Notes: generated by a model not told the origin, from the sequence alone. Shown: positions 35,586 through 45,188, numbered from the stretch's first letter. The stretch is DNA of 64,000 nt from Bacillus sp. REN3 (GCF_017912555.1 NZ_JAERSD010000022.1:1-64000); one strand, 5' to 3'. Numbers and translations are program-made.

Positions 35586-35618
35586 AAGAGGTTTGTCCAC
35601 TGGGCAAGCCTCTTTTTC
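35586..35618 (+). terminator. Terminator after hag
   Basis: AGAGGTTTGTCC pairs with GGGCAAGCCTCT, followed by TTTTTC. Strong, as expected for a highly expressed single gene. Confidence 0.88.
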
Positions 35619-35745
35619 TTGCTTGGATATTTGAAATAGACACTATTTCGCTCATTGTGATCCCGGTTTCCTTTTGAATGTAAGAGATTTTTATTAGCTC
35701 TTCATAGTGAGGGTTACTTGATGTCCGAACTGCCATTCCAAATGA

Positions 35746-36534
35746 TTAATTTATCAGTTGATACTGTTCAAACCATTCTTTAATAAACCTATCTGGTGCA
35801 ATAGATTGTAACAGCTCTCTTATTTCCTGTGAAGGTTTCAGAAGTTTAAAGGGAAGATAGACCGTTGTCCGTTTTTTCTGCGGAAATCTTACATCTTGAT
35901 CTGAATAAGAGGGTAACTGCTTTCTCATCATTGATGGGTGTATGTAATCTTTTATAAGGTGGAAAAAATACATGATTTGCCGTTTGTCATATAGGCATAA
36001 TCGATTTTGGCCATCAAGTGAGAACTGTAATTTGAATTTTTCCTTGATTAATCCAATTAACAACCTGTTTTCAGATGTAGAAAAATTATCTGTTGAGAGC
36101 ACTACTTTCTTAACTGTGTTTTCTTTTAGGAGAAGATGGCCGTCATCTTGATCCACCATGCTAACGATTCAGGAGTCAAGGATGAATAGAGTAAATCCGG
36201 CGGAAGTACTTTAATCCGACCGCAATACCACTTTTCTTTCAAATAAGTAAAAAACAGGTGATGTTTTTGACTGAACATACACCGATTCAGAGAATCCTGC
36301 GATAACTCTGGGATCCCTGTCTTTTTTATATTTGGGCGGCGCTAAAGGAATAAAATCTTTTAGACTGTCGAAGCAATAATAACACCAGTCTTTATCTGCA
36401 TATCTATGCTGAAAACGTAAACGAGGGCTTTTGTTCTTTTCGATCGTTAAGTTCCCATCTCCAAGTAGCTTCCCATTAATTAATCCAAGCTGATGAAGAG
36501 GAAGAATTTTTAAGATATCTTCTAATTGGTCCAT
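35746..36534 (-). pseudogene. Degenerate LAGLIDADG homing endonuclease
   Basis: Three consecutive minus-strand fragments in different frames read as one LAGLIDADG protein. The first (from 36534, with GAGGAG upstream) has LHQLGLINGKLLGDGNL, the first LAGLIDADG helix, and RLRFQHRYADKDWCYYCF. The second, after a frameshift near 36230, reads KVLPPDLLYSSLTPESLAWWI. The third, after another near 36160, resumes at QDDGHLLLKENTVKKVVLSTDNF (second motif) and ends HPSMMRKQLP. Both motifs, the LTPESLAWWI linker and the HPSM end are typical of intron-associated or free-standing endonucleases of this family. Beyond the stop at 35746 the frame stays open toward the hag terminator, so the original protein may have been longer. 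Lies tail-to-tail with the intron-bearing hag gene. Confidence 0.85.
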
Positions 36535-36683
36535 TTTAAACCACTCCTCATTACAGGAACGTTTATTCTCATTTATTTTAGCATATCCATTGCAAAAAAC
36601 TTGGATAAGGATTAGTTTATAGTTAATTAGACCTATTACTTAATAGGGACTTTTGTATTAATATAAGAGGTAAATAAAAGTGA
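36535..36683. other. Spacer between the endonuclease remnant and the riboswitch
   Basis: AT-rich divergent spacer. It must hold the promoter for the riboswitch transcript; candidate boxes are too weak to call. Nothing else seen. Confidence 0.3.
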
Positions 36684-36768
36684 AAAAGGCAAATCATAGG
36701 AAACTATGAGACGCAAAGCCAAGGGCCTGACCTGTATGTTCTATACAGTTGGCAGCCGGTTACCACAG
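36684..36768 (+). ncRNA. Cyclic di-GMP-I (GEMM) riboswitch aptamer
   Basis: The sequence contains the hallmark blocks of the class I aptamer in order: AAAGGCAAA, a short GAAA-capped hairpin (CATAGGAAACTATG), the invariant ACGCAAAGCC with conserved A and C ligand contacts, GGGCCTGACC, a variable hairpin (CTGTATG/CTATACAG), then GGCAGCCGGTTACC. It precedes the large secreted FN3 protein. Binding of c-di-GMP should alter the hairpin downstream. Confidence 0.92.
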
Positions 36769-36791
36769 GATACATAGACTTTTTTACTATG

Positions 36792-36811
36792 GGCCTTGGT
36801 AAGGTCTTTTT
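36792..36811 (+). terminator. Riboswitch expression platform terminator
   Basis: GGCCTT-GGT-AAGGTC followed by TTTTT lies between aptamer and start codon. CCTTGG of this hairpin is complementary to CCAAGG in the aptamer (36719), giving an obvious alternative pairing. Whether c-di-GMP turns the gene on or off cannot be decided by eye. Confidence 0.7.
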
Positions 36812-36842
36812 GTTTGCCCTTTTTTCAGAAAAGGAGAGAAAG

Positions 36843-39800
36843 ATGATAGGGAAATTATTCAAAATCCAGACTTTAGTCGTCGTCATGGTTTTGTTTGCGC
36901 AATTGATCCTGCCTATAGGAACAGCATTGGCCAATGATGCTGGAAGCATGCTGCCGCCTAGCAATCTAGTGTATTCAAAACCATCTCCAGAGGATGTAAG
37001 GCTTAGCTGGGACGCTGTTTATGGAGCGACAGGTTACAACGTTTATGAAATCCAGGAAGGACAGATGACGCTTGTCGGTACTTCCAGGACAGCGAGCTAC
37101 AGCCTGAATGACCTGCCTGAAGGTAACTACAGATATACTGTTTCAACCTTGAACGGTGATGCTGAATCTGGTCCTTCTGCACCTATTACTGTTGACATTG
37201 TCTATCCTTCGATGGCAGCCCCAGCGAACCTGACGTATAAGATTCAAAATGGAAACGACTTAATCCTCAACTGGACAGCTTCGCAATATGCTCAAGAGTA
37301 CTTCATTTATGAATTGCTGGAGGACGGACAGAAAAAACTCATTACAAAGACAACTTCAAATAGTTATACGAAAACAAATACTGAAGCTGGCAGCTATACA
37401 TATGTGGTTTCTGCATCCAATAAGTTCTTTGGCGAATCTGCAGCATCGGGACCGCTCACTGCAGAAGTGATCCAGCCTGTTATGGAGAAACCGGAGGATC
37501 TGTCATTTACAATCACTAACGGTACGGATGTCACATTGAAATGGAAGTCTTCATATCTGGCAAATGGATATAAAATCTATCAAATGGTGAATGGAGAAAA
37601 GGTCCTTAAGGAAACCGCCACTGGAACAAGTGTTAAATTCACGAACCAGCCAGAGGGCGACTATGAATATATTGTCCATTCATTCAGTGACCGTTTTGGG
37701 GAATCTGCCGAGGGAAGCCGAACTTCTTTGACTGTCAGCCAGGTCGTTATGCCGGTTCCTGATGCTTCTGCAAGAGTCATTAATTTTAATGATATTGTCC
37801 TAAGCTGGGGGCGTGTTGATTATGCAAACAGCTATAAGATCTATCAGATTATTGATGGTGAAAAGGTTCTGAAAAATACTGTGACAGGAACTTCAGTCAC
37901 TTTTTCAAAGCAGCCTGCCGGAGAATACCAATATGAAATACATTCTCACAGTGACCGCTTCGGTGAGTCTGAAAACGGCTCTAAACTGACTGTCACTGTG
38001 GACAGCTATGAACTTGCAGCTCCAGAAAACGGCAGTCATAAAGTTTCAAATGGAAACGACTTGAACCTTTCCTGGAATGCTGCCGAAAATGCGAGTGATT
38101 ATAAGATTTATCAGATCGTCGATGGCCAGCGTGTGTTGAAGGATACACTGACAGGCACAAGTAAAACATACTCAAACCTTGCTGAAGGGACATATGATTT
38201 TGAGATCTTTTCATCGAATCCACGGATTGGTGAATCTAAAGACGGATTGAAAATCAGCGTCGACATCGTTCATCCAAAAATGACGGCGCCAGGCAATGTT
38301 GAATATTCCGCGAGCAGCCCGACAAGCTTCTCCTTAAGCTGGGGCAAGGCTGAATACGCAACGAATTATAATGTTTATCAAATACTTGATGGCCAAAAGG
38401 TCCTTAAGAGGACGGTAACTGGCACGAGCATTTCCTACAGCAATATGGAAGCGGGAGAATATGAATATGAAGTGTATTCCTATTCTTCTAGGTTTGGCGA
38501 ATCAGCAGCAGGCAGCCGGGTGAAAGTCACGCTTGATGGCTATATCATGCAGGCTCCTGGAAACCTGAAATACTCGGTTCTCAATGGCAATGACATAAAG
38601 CTTGAATGGGACTCAGTTGCGTACGCAGCAAGTTATAAGGTCTACCAGATTATCGATGGCGAAAAGGTCCTTAAGACGACTGCAAAAGGAACATATGCTA
38701 CGCTGGCTAACCAGCCGGCAGGTGAATATGAATTCGTGATTCATTCCTACTCCTACTTCTCAAGCCAGTCACCTGAGGGTGCAGCTATTAAGCTATCACT
38801 TGTTCATCCCGTAATGGAGAAGCCGGAAAACGTAACAGCAGCACTCCTGAATGGAAATGATGTAGCACTGGCATGGGACTCAGTTCCTTATGCCACTAGT
38901 TATAATGTTTATGAGTTAATAGATAATGAGGAACTGCTGATCGGTTCAGGTTCGTCTTCCTCATCTCCAAAAAAGACTTTTGCGAATGTATCAGAAGGTG
39001 AACATCAATACATCATCCGTTCCGTCAGCAGCCGTTTCGGAGAATCAGCCCAAGGCGGGAAGGTTGAAGTTTCGGTTGTATTCCCTGAAATGCAAAAGCC
39101 GGAAAACCTTACGTACAGCATCGCAAATGGCAATGACATCGTGTTAAAGTGGAATTCATCTTCTTTGGCAAAGTCATACAATGTTTATCAAATCGTGGAC
39201 AAAGAAAGAGAGTTATTAAGAACTGTTACCAGCACATCAACTACGTTAGTGAATATGCCGGAAGGGGATTATACCCTGCAAGTAACTTCAGTAAGCGATC
39301 GTTTTGGTGAATCAGCTGATTCAAGTTTAGTAGAGTTCGAGCTTGTTTTCCCAATCATGCAGTCACCAGCAAATATTACGTACAGCATTGCAAACGGAAA
39401 TGATATCGCCCTGAGATGGAATGCCTCTGTCTATGCCAACTCTTATAATATTTATCAGATTACTGATGGAAAAAAAGAGCTGGTGAGGACGGTGAAATCT
39501 ACATCTTCGACTTTCACCAACATGCCGGAAGGGGACTACTCCTATGAGGTTCATTCCTTCAGCGACCGCTTTGGTGAGTCTCCAGAATCAGCTAAACTTG
39601 AGTTGCGGCTGACATGGCCTGAAATGCAGCCGGCAGTATTATCAGGAGCAGTATTTAATGCCAACAATATCACCTTGTCTTGGCCCAAGGTAACCTGGGC
39701 AAATGGCTACCAGGTCTATAAAGTGAATGGCGAGAACCGCGAATTGCTTTATAAGGGAACGGCATTGTCCTATAAGGTGTACAACCTGACAGAGGAAGAA

Positions 39801-41927
39801 CATTCATTTGAAGTTGTAGCTTACAGCGACCGATTCGGGGAGTCGCCAGCATCTAATAAATATATTGAAACAATCATCTATCCTGAAATGGAAGCGCCGA
39901 AAGCGGCTTTGAAGCTTCTCAGCGAAACAAGCGCAAGAATCTCATGGGATTTCGTGACATATGCGAATGGGTATAACATTTACGAAATCATTGATGGCGA
40001 ACCGGTCCTTGTGGCTGAGAAAGTGAACAACTTATCTTATACGCTTTACAATCTGACGTACGCGAACCATCTTTATTATGTGACATCATACAGCAACTCC
40101 TTCGGGGAATCAGCTCCTTCAGAAACAGTGCTGGCCAAATTGATCATCGATGAAGAAGCGCCGGTGACAACGTCTGATGCAAAACCGGATTGGACGAATA
40201 AAACGACAACGGTGAAGTTGTCTGCGACCGACAATGAAACAGGGGTGGCAGCGACGTATTTTTCATTGGATGGTAAAAACTTCACAGAAGGTACAACGAT
40301 CACAATCGAGAATGAAGGCGTTCATGAAGTTTTCTTCTATTCAATTGATAAAGTCGGCAATGAAGAGGAAGTCCAAACGGCCGAAGTGAAGATTGACAAG
40401 ACAATGCCGCAAACAACAGCTGACCTAGTAGATAAGTGGGCAAATGAAACCGTATCTGTAAAGCTAGCCTCAGCAGACAAACTAAGCGGAGTAGCAAAAA
40501 CCTTCTATTCAGTAGATGGCTCTGAGTTCACGGAAGGATCTGCGTTCGCCGTTTCGGGTGACGGATTCCACCAGGTTTCGTATTACAGTATCGATTATGC
40601 CGACAATGTGGAAGAAGCACACTCTGAAACAGTGAAAATTGACACCCAGGCACCTGTGTCTGTTCCGAATATTGAAGATAAATGGTACCAGGATCGGTTT
40701 GAGGTGGAATTTGCAGTGACAGATAATCTTAGCGGCCCAGCTTCAACGTATTACTCTGTCAATGGATCTGATTTTACCGAAGGAACTGCTTTTACGATTG
40801 AGCAAAAGGGAAGCTATGAAATTGCTTATTACAGTGTCGACAATGCTGGAAATAAGGAATTGCTTAAAACGCAGACTGTAAAAATGGACAATGAGTCACC
40901 CGTTACCTATGCAGATATTGGGGAAAGGTGGTATCGGGATCATGTGAAAGTAGAACTCATTGCGGCTGATGATTTCAGCGGTGTTTCGGCAACGTACTAT
41001 TCATTGGATGGCATCCATTTCGTTGAAGGTACAGAATTGATGCTTGAGAAAGATGGTATCTATCAAGTCGCCTATTACAGTATAGATAAGGCTGGCAACA
41101 TCGAGGCAGCCAAGTCGCAAACAGTGAAAGTTGACCTCCAGGCGCCCGTGACTGCTGATAGTGCATCTGATCAATGGTACAAGGAGAACGTGGAGATTGT
41201 TCTTTCAACAGAAGACAACCTGAGCGGCGTCGAAAAAACCTTCTATTCTGTGAATGGTTCTGAATTCAAAGAGGGTACAAGCTTTATCGTTTCCGAAGAA
41301 GGAACGAATGAAGTTTCTTACTACAGCGCCGATGCAGCAGGAAATATCGAAGCACTAAAAAACATCCAGGTAAAGGTGGATAAAACAGCGCCTTCGATTC
41401 AAACGGATATAAATGAAGAATACGAACTTGGTTCAGAATTTATCGTTTCTTATACTACTGAAGACGAGCACTCAGGAGTTGCCGTTGAGGAAGCAGATAT
41501 AAATGGGCTGAAGTATAAAAATGGCGAAACGATTGAACTTGATCAGCCAGGCATTTATACGATAAAGATAACAGTGACAGACCATGCCGGCTGGACGTCA
41601 ACATTCGAAAAAGGATTTGTCGTCTATATCCCAGCCAGCCTCGAGGTCCTGCCTAAAGTGATCAAAGGAAATAAAGGCATTTTTACCGTCAAGGCCATCC
41701 TGCCGGAAGAATTCGCAGGCACTTCCTTTGAGATTTCAAGCGTCAATTTGAATGAGGTTGCTCCAGTCCTGTCCAACAACGGCTTGAAGAAACAGGCTGA
41801 AAAAGGCCACTTTAAATTCGAACGTGAAGATTTTGACTGGAAACCAGGGAAGGAAAAAATGGAACTACAGGCTTATCTTGATAACGGATATTTAGTAAAA
41901 GGATCAGCAAATGTAGATGTAAAATAA
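36843..41927 (+). CDS. Giant secreted FN3/Ig-repeat surface protein under c-di-GMP control
   Basis: 1694 residues. The ATG after AAAGGAGAGAAAG is chosen; an ATG 54 bases upstream lies inside the riboswitch platform. Signal peptide about 1-30 (VVVMVLFAQLILPIGTALA). Then about twelve fibronectin-III-like repeats of roughly 90 residues, each with a W-x3-YA-x-SYNVYQI core and an EGDY-x-Y / DRFGES end. These are followed by five or six Ig-like repeats of the type W-x9-L-x-A-x-DN-x-SGV with YYSVDG and YYS-x-D-x-AGN, as in OmpL47-like surface proteins, and a unique tail. No LPXTG, transmembrane end or catalytic domain. Likely a secreted or wall-associated adhesin or matrix protein. It splits hag from flaG, which are adjacent in B. 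subtilis. Confidence 0.88.
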   Translation: MIGKLFKIQTLVVVMVLFAQLILPIGTALANDAGSMLPPSNLVYSKPSPEDVRLSWDAVYGATGYNVYEIQEGQMTLVGTSRTASYSLNDLPEGNYRYTVSTLNGDAESGPSAPITVDIVYPSMAAPANLTYKIQNGNDLILNWTASQYAQEYFIYELLEDGQKKLITKTTSNSYTKTNTEAGSYTYVVSASNKFFGESAASGPLTAEVIQPVMEKPEDLSFTITNGTDVTLKWKSSYLANGYKIYQMVNGEKVLKETATGTSVKFTNQPEGDYEYIVHSFSDRFGESAEGSRTSLTVSQVVMPVPDASARVINFNDIVLSWGRVDYANSYKIYQIIDGEKVLKNTVTGTSVTFSKQPAGEYQYEIHSHSDRFGESENGSKLTVTVDSYELAAPENGSHKVSNGNDLNLSWNAAENASDYKIYQIVDGQRVLKDTLTGTSKTYSNLAEGTYDFEIFSSNPRIGESKDGLKISVDIVHPKMTAPGNVEYSASSPTSFSLSWGKAEYATNYNVYQILDGQKVLKRTVTGTSISYSNMEAGEYEYEVYSYSSRFGESAAGSRVKVTLDGYIMQAPGNLKYSVLNGNDIKLEWDSVAYAASYKVYQIIDGEKVLKTTAKGTYATLANQPAGEYEFVIHSYSYFSSQSPEGAAIKLSLVHPVMEKPENVTAALLNGNDVALAWDSVPYATSYNVYELIDNEELLIGSGSSSSSPKKTFANVSEGEHQYIIRSVSSRFGESAQGGKVEVSVVFPEMQKPENLTYSIANGNDIVLKWNSSSLAKSYNVYQIVDKERELLRTVTSTSTTLVNMPEGDYTLQVTSVSDRFGESADSSLVEFELVFPIMQSPANITYSIANGNDIALRWNASVYANSYNIYQITDGKKELVRTVKSTSSTFTNMPEGDYSYEVHSFSDRFGESPESAKLELRLTWPEMQPAVLSGAVFNANNITLSWPKVTWANGYQVYKVNGENRELLYKGTALSYKVYNLTEEEHSFEVVAYSDRFGESPASNKYIETIIYPEMEAPKAALKLLSETSARISWDFVTYANGYNIYEIIDGEPVLVAEKVNNLSYTLYNLTYANHLYYVTSYSNSFGESAPSETVLAKLIIDEEAPVTTSDAKPDWTNKTTTVKLSATDNETGVAATYFSLDGKNFTEGTTITIENEGVHEVFFYSIDKVGNEEEVQTAEVKIDKTMPQTTADLVDKWANETVSVKLASADKLSGVAKTFYSVDGSEFTEGSAFAVSGDGFHQVSYYSIDYADNVEEAHSETVKIDTQAPVSVPNIEDKWYQDRFEVEFAVTDNLSGPASTYYSVNGSDFTEGTAFTIEQKGSYEIAYYSVDNAGNKELLKTQTVKMDNESPVTYADIGERWYRDHVKVELIAADDFSGVSATYYSLDGIHFVEGTELMLEKDGIYQVAYYSIDKAGNIEAAKSQTVKVDLQAPVTADSASDQWYKENVEIVLSTEDNLSGVEKTFYSVNGSEFKEGTSFIVSEEGTNEVSYYSADAAGNIEALKNIQVKVDKTAPSIQTDINEEYELGSEFIVSYTTEDEHSGVAVEEADINGLKYKNGETIELDQPGIYTIKITVTDHAGWTSTFEKGFVVYIPASLEVLPKVIKGNKGIFTVKAILPEEFAGTSFEISSVNLNEVAPVLSNNGLKKQAEKGHFKFEREDFDWKPGKEKMELQAYLDNGYLVKGSANVDVK

Positions 41928-41931
41928 GCGG

Positions 41932-41956
41932 AAGGCTCCTTTTGAGGAGCCTTTTT
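41932..41956 (+). terminator. Terminator after the FN3 protein gene
   Basis: AAGGCTCC-TTTTGA-GGAGCCTT with T-run, just after the stop codon. Confidence 0.88.
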
Positions 41957-41979
41957 CTGCTTTTATTTTCTTAAAAGGT

Positions 41980-42007
41980 TAAAGAGTCAACAATATCCAG
42001 CCGATAT
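41980..42007 (+). promoter_or_regulatory. Sigma-D promoter of flaG-fliDST
   Basis: TAAA, 16 bp, GCCGATAT, an exact motility-sigma consensus, 37 bp before the flaG start. It gives the second flagellar group its own promoter after the FN3 insertion. Confidence 0.9.
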
Positions 42008-42043
42008 AATCAATATAATATGCGCTCTAGAGGAGGCAATAGC

Positions 42044-42415
42044 ATGATAAACCGTCTCTCTTCAGATACACCAAGTACAGTCATCTTTGAAACGATTAAG
42101 ACGAAAATTGACACCATTGACAGCGGTGCGGCGGGGGGAATGGAAAAAGACTCGACCGCCATTCCGGTTCAGGAGGGAATGGAAAGGGTTCCGAAAGAAA
42201 AGCTGCAAAGCACAATTGAAAGTCTGAATAGATTCCTTCAGCAAAGCCATACGGCATTGAAGTTCGAATATCACGAAAAACTGCAGGAATATTATGTAAC
42301 GCTTGTTGATGAAAAGACCAAGGAGGTCGTGAGGGAAATCCCACCTAAGAAAATGCTCGATTTTTACGCGGCAATGACCGAATTTCTTGGTTTGGTCGTT
42401 GATAAAAAAATTTAA
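42044..42415 (+). CDS. flaG: FlaG family flagellar protein (YvyC)
   Basis: 123 residues from an ATG behind AGAGGAGGC. The C-terminal FlaG domain is clear: LNRFLQQSHTALKFEYHEKL, YYVTLVDEKTKEVVREIPPKKMLDFYAAM. FlaG proteins affect filament length or assembly. First gene of the flaG-fliD-fliS-fliT group. Confidence 0.92.
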   Translation: MINRLSSDTPSTVIFETIKTKIDTIDSGAAGGMEKDSTAIPVQEGMERVPKEKLQSTIESLNRFLQQSHTALKFEYHEKLQEYYVTLVDEKTKEVVREIPPKKMLDFYAAMTEFLGLVVDKKI

Positions 42416-42433
42416 GAAGCAGGTGAAGCAAAC

Positions 42434-43999
42434 ATGGTTAGAATAGGCGGACTGGCAAGCGGAATGGATATAGATATGATGGTCAGTGAATTAATGAAAG
42501 CCGAAAGAATGCCATTGAACAAACTCCACCAGAAAAAGCAATTGGTTGAATGGCAGCGCGATGATTACCGGGCGATGAATAAATTGCTCGCAGACCTTGA
42601 TAAATTTGTGTTTGATGGCATCTTCCGCCAGTCGACTTTCTCCAAAAAGACCGTTACATCATCAAATGAGAGCGCAGTTTCTGTCCGGAATATAAATGCA
42701 ACATCGAATTTAACATCGAGTATCCAGGTGAAGGGCCTTGCAGAAGCTGCGTATATGACAAGTGATGGCAGCATCGTCAAAGCTGGCGAAACCTTCGATC
42801 CAAGCTTGACTCTGGATAGTCAAAGAAACTTCCTGGCACAGGGTTTCACTGGAACAGAAATTAACATCCAGTCCATAGGAAAAAGCGGCGCATTGGGGGC
42901 GGAGGTGGCTATTTCCTTTGATCCCGCGAAAGATTCCCTAAATGATGTCGTTAATAAAATCAATAGTTCTGAAGCTGGGGTTGTTGCATTTTTCGATTCT
43001 GCAACAGGCAAGTTTTCCATTTCTGCCAAGAATACTGGAGACATTGCAGGCGGAGCGGAAATCAGGCTTCAGGGAGATCTCCTGACAAGTGCACTGAAAA
43101 TGGATGCTGATAACCAGCTGGCAGCAGATGCAACCGTTCCTCAAGGGGAACAGCCGAGAGGAAAGGCCGGAGTCAATGCGTCCTTTATCATCAATGGCCT
43201 TCAGACAGAACGTCCAACCAATACCTTTGTCATCAACGGATTTGAATATACATTAAAGCAAACAACAGGAACTGCTGCAGTTACGGTCAACTCGGCAACT
43301 GATGAAGAGGCGATTTTTAAATCCGTAAAAGACTTTGTGGATAAATACAACGAGACAATCGCAGGGATCAATTCGAAGATAACTGAAGAACGTTACCGGA
43401 AATATCAGCCGCTTTCTGACGAAGAAAGGGAAGCAATGACTGATAAGCAGGCTGAAATGTGGGATGAGAAGGCAAAAAGCGGCATGCTCCGAAACGATTC
43501 TATTCTGGCAGGCTCCTTAAATAAAATGAGGATGGATCTGTATAGCCGAGTCGGGAACGGCTCTGATGAAATCAATGATAGCTATGACCAGCTTGCAGAA
43601 GTCGGGATCACCACTTCAAAGAATTACAGGGACGGAGGGAAGCTCATCATTGATGAGAAAAAGCTCCGTGAAGCAATCAAGAATGACCCAAACGCAATTT
43701 ATAAGCTATTCACACATGAAAGCACGGTCAAAGAAGAACAGGGGCTCGCGCGAAAGCTAAGGGCTTCAATCAAGGATACGATTACTACCATTGAAGGCCG
43801 TGCCGGGAGTGCGCTTCGAACAAATGCGCAATTCACACTTGGAAGGGACCTTACCTCGATTGACAAGCAGATCAACCGTTTTGAGGATCGTATGATAAAA
43901 GTAGAAGACCGCTACTGGCGCCAGTTCACCGCGATGGAAAAGGCGATCCAGCGGGCGAACAGCCAGTCCGCATACCTGATGCAGCAGTTCAGCTATTAA
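42434..43999 (+). CDS. fliD: Flagellar filament cap FliD (HAP2)
   Basis: 521 residues. N-terminal RIGGLASGMDIDMMVSELMKAERMPLNKLHQKK and C-terminal RFEDRMIKVEDRYWRQFTAMEKAIQRANSQSAYLMQQF are the conserved D0 helices of the cap protein; a middle ASFIINGLQTER/NTFVINGFEYTLKQTT hook domain lies between. It forms the pentameric cap under which flagellin folds. 18 bp after flaG. Confidence 0.96.
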   Translation: MVRIGGLASGMDIDMMVSELMKAERMPLNKLHQKKQLVEWQRDDYRAMNKLLADLDKFVFDGIFRQSTFSKKTVTSSNESAVSVRNINATSNLTSSIQVKGLAEAAYMTSDGSIVKAGETFDPSLTLDSQRNFLAQGFTGTEINIQSIGKSGALGAEVAISFDPAKDSLNDVVNKINSSEAGVVAFFDSATGKFSISAKNTGDIAGGAEIRLQGDLLTSALKMDADNQLAADATVPQGEQPRGKAGVNASFIINGLQTERPTNTFVINGFEYTLKQTTGTAAVTVNSATDEEAIFKSVKDFVDKYNETIAGINSKITEERYRKYQPLSDEEREAMTDKQAEMWDEKAKSGMLRNDSILAGSLNKMRMDLYSRVGNGSDEINDSYDQLAEVGITTSKNYRDGGKLIIDEKKLREAIKNDPNAIYKLFTHESTVKEEQGLARKLRASIKDTITTIEGRAGSALRTNAQFTLGRDLTSIDKQINRFEDRMIKVEDRYWRQFTAMEKAIQRANSQSAYLMQQFSY

Positions 44000-44031
44000 A
44001 AAATTCCCTTTCATGAAAAGGAGAGTAAAAC

Positions 44032-44433
44032 ATGGCATTAAATAATCCATACCGTTCATACCAGCAAAATTCGGTCAATACCGCCACACCGGGCGAACTG
44101 ACTTTGATGCTTTATAACGGTTGTCTGAAATTCATTCACATGGCAAAGCATGGAATCGAGAATAAGAATATCGAAATGAAAAACACGAATATCCAGAAAG
44201 CGCAAAGCATTATCCAGGAGTTGATGGTGACGTTGAACATGGATCTCGAGATTTCACAGAACATGATGTCGCTGTACGACTATATGAACCGCCGGCTGAT
44301 CGACGCGAACATCAAGAATGACACAGCGATTTTGGAGGAAGTCGAAGCGCTTGTCACCGAGTTCCGCGACACATGGAAGCAGGTCATCCAGGTGAACCGC
44401 CAGAAGCAATACAGCCAGGGCGGCATGGCGTAG
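44032..44433 (+). CDS. fliS: Flagellin export chaperone FliS
   Basis: 133 residues, four-helix bundle. Signature NNPYRSYQQNSVNTATPGELTLMLYNGCLKFI is strongly conserved. FliS binds the C-terminal D0 helix of flagellin and prevents premature polymerisation, the very helix encoded by hag exon 2. Its stop overlaps the fliT start. Confidence 0.96.
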   Translation: MALNNPYRSYQQNSVNTATPGELTLMLYNGCLKFIHMAKHGIENKNIEMKNTNIQKAQSIIQELMVTLNMDLEISQNMMSLYDYMNRRLIDANIKNDTAILEEVEALVTEFRDTWKQVIQVNRQKQYSQGGMA

Positions 44434-44777
44434 TGAGCGCGGTCAAACAATTTTATCAGCTGACGGTTGAGTTGATCCAGCTGCTCGGAAAAACAGATGT
44501 GGAACGCGACGGAAAAATCGTCCGCATCGACGAGCTTTTGGATCAGCGGGAAGCGCTCATGAAAGAAATCGTTCCTCCTTATACACCTGAAGAAGCGGAA
44601 TTCGGGAAAGAACTGATCCAACTTGATGCAAGGCTGGCCCAGCTACTGCAGGCCGAAAAACTTTCAATCCAAAAAGACATCAAAAATTTGCAGGTAAAAA
44701 AAGAGTCGAACACAAAATATGTTCATCCTTATCAAAACCTTTCCACGGACGGCATGTTTTATGATAAAAGAAAATAG
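44433..44777 (+). CDS. fliT: FliT-like flagellar chaperone
   Basis: 114 residues from a GTG that overlaps the fliS stop (TAGTG). A longer open frame reads back into fliS in another frame and is ignored. Helical protein with LGKTDVERDGKIVRIDELLDQREALMKEI, like Bacillus FliT, which assists FliD export. Start is supported by coupling and AGGGCGG upstream. Confidence 0.85.
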   Translation: MSAVKQFYQLTVELIQLLGKTDVERDGKIVRIDELLDQREALMKEIVPPYTPEEAEFGKELIQLDARLAQLLQAEKLSIQKDIKNLQVKKESNTKYVHPYQNLSTDGMFYDKRK

Positions 44778-44786
44778 GTGAATGGG

Positions 44787-45164
44787 TTGGAAGAGGAAAA
44801 ATACCTTTTGGCCAAGCGATACAGTGATTTGCTGGAGACAGTCGAAGAAGGCTTCGAATATATCGCGAAGAGTTTTGAAAACCTTGCCTACACAGAAGGG
44901 GACAGGCTGCTGGATGATATCTTCACTGCCTTTTCGCAGATCATCCAGACGAATTTCCTTTTAGCTGAGTTTTACAAAGAAAATGCACCACTGCTAAAAA
45001 CCCTGGCTCTATTCGAAGCCGTTGTCCATGAAGCTGAGAAACTCGATGGCAAATTCGGCGACCCGTCCGCAAAGCAGGAAATCATCCTTGAGCAGCTATA
45101 TCCCGCTTTTTCTGCTTGGAAGCAAATGGTCGGGAAAGAGCTGAACCCCTATATCCATGTGTGA
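44787..45164 (+). CDS. Uncharacterised helical protein downstream of fliT
   Basis: 125 residues from a TTG preceded by AGGTG; a GTG nine bases earlier has no site. Predicted helical and acidic (for example LAKRYSDLLETVEEGFEYIAKSFENLAYTEGDRLLDDIF). I do not recognise a named family. Position at the end of the fliD-fliS-fliT group and length suggest a small chaperone or flagellar accessory; similar-sized genes occur here in related bacilli, but I cannot name them. Terminator follows. Confidence 0.7.
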   Translation: MEEEKYLLAKRYSDLLETVEEGFEYIAKSFENLAYTEGDRLLDDIFTAFSQIIQTNFLLAEFYKENAPLLKTLALFEAVVHEAEKLDGKFGDPSAKQEIILEQLYPAFSAWKQMVGKELNPYIHV

Positions 45165-45188
45165 CCGCCTGATTCCGGGCGGTTTTTT
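45164..45188 (+). terminator. Terminator of the flaG-fliDST group
   Basis: ACCGCC pairs with GGCGGT, six Ts follow; overlaps the last stop codon. Confidence 0.85.

Noticed and set aside
36789-36842. Upstream ATG start for the FN3-repeat protein
   Set aside because: It lies inside the riboswitch terminator and lacks a ribosome site; the downstream ATG has both a ribosome site and a signal peptide right after it.
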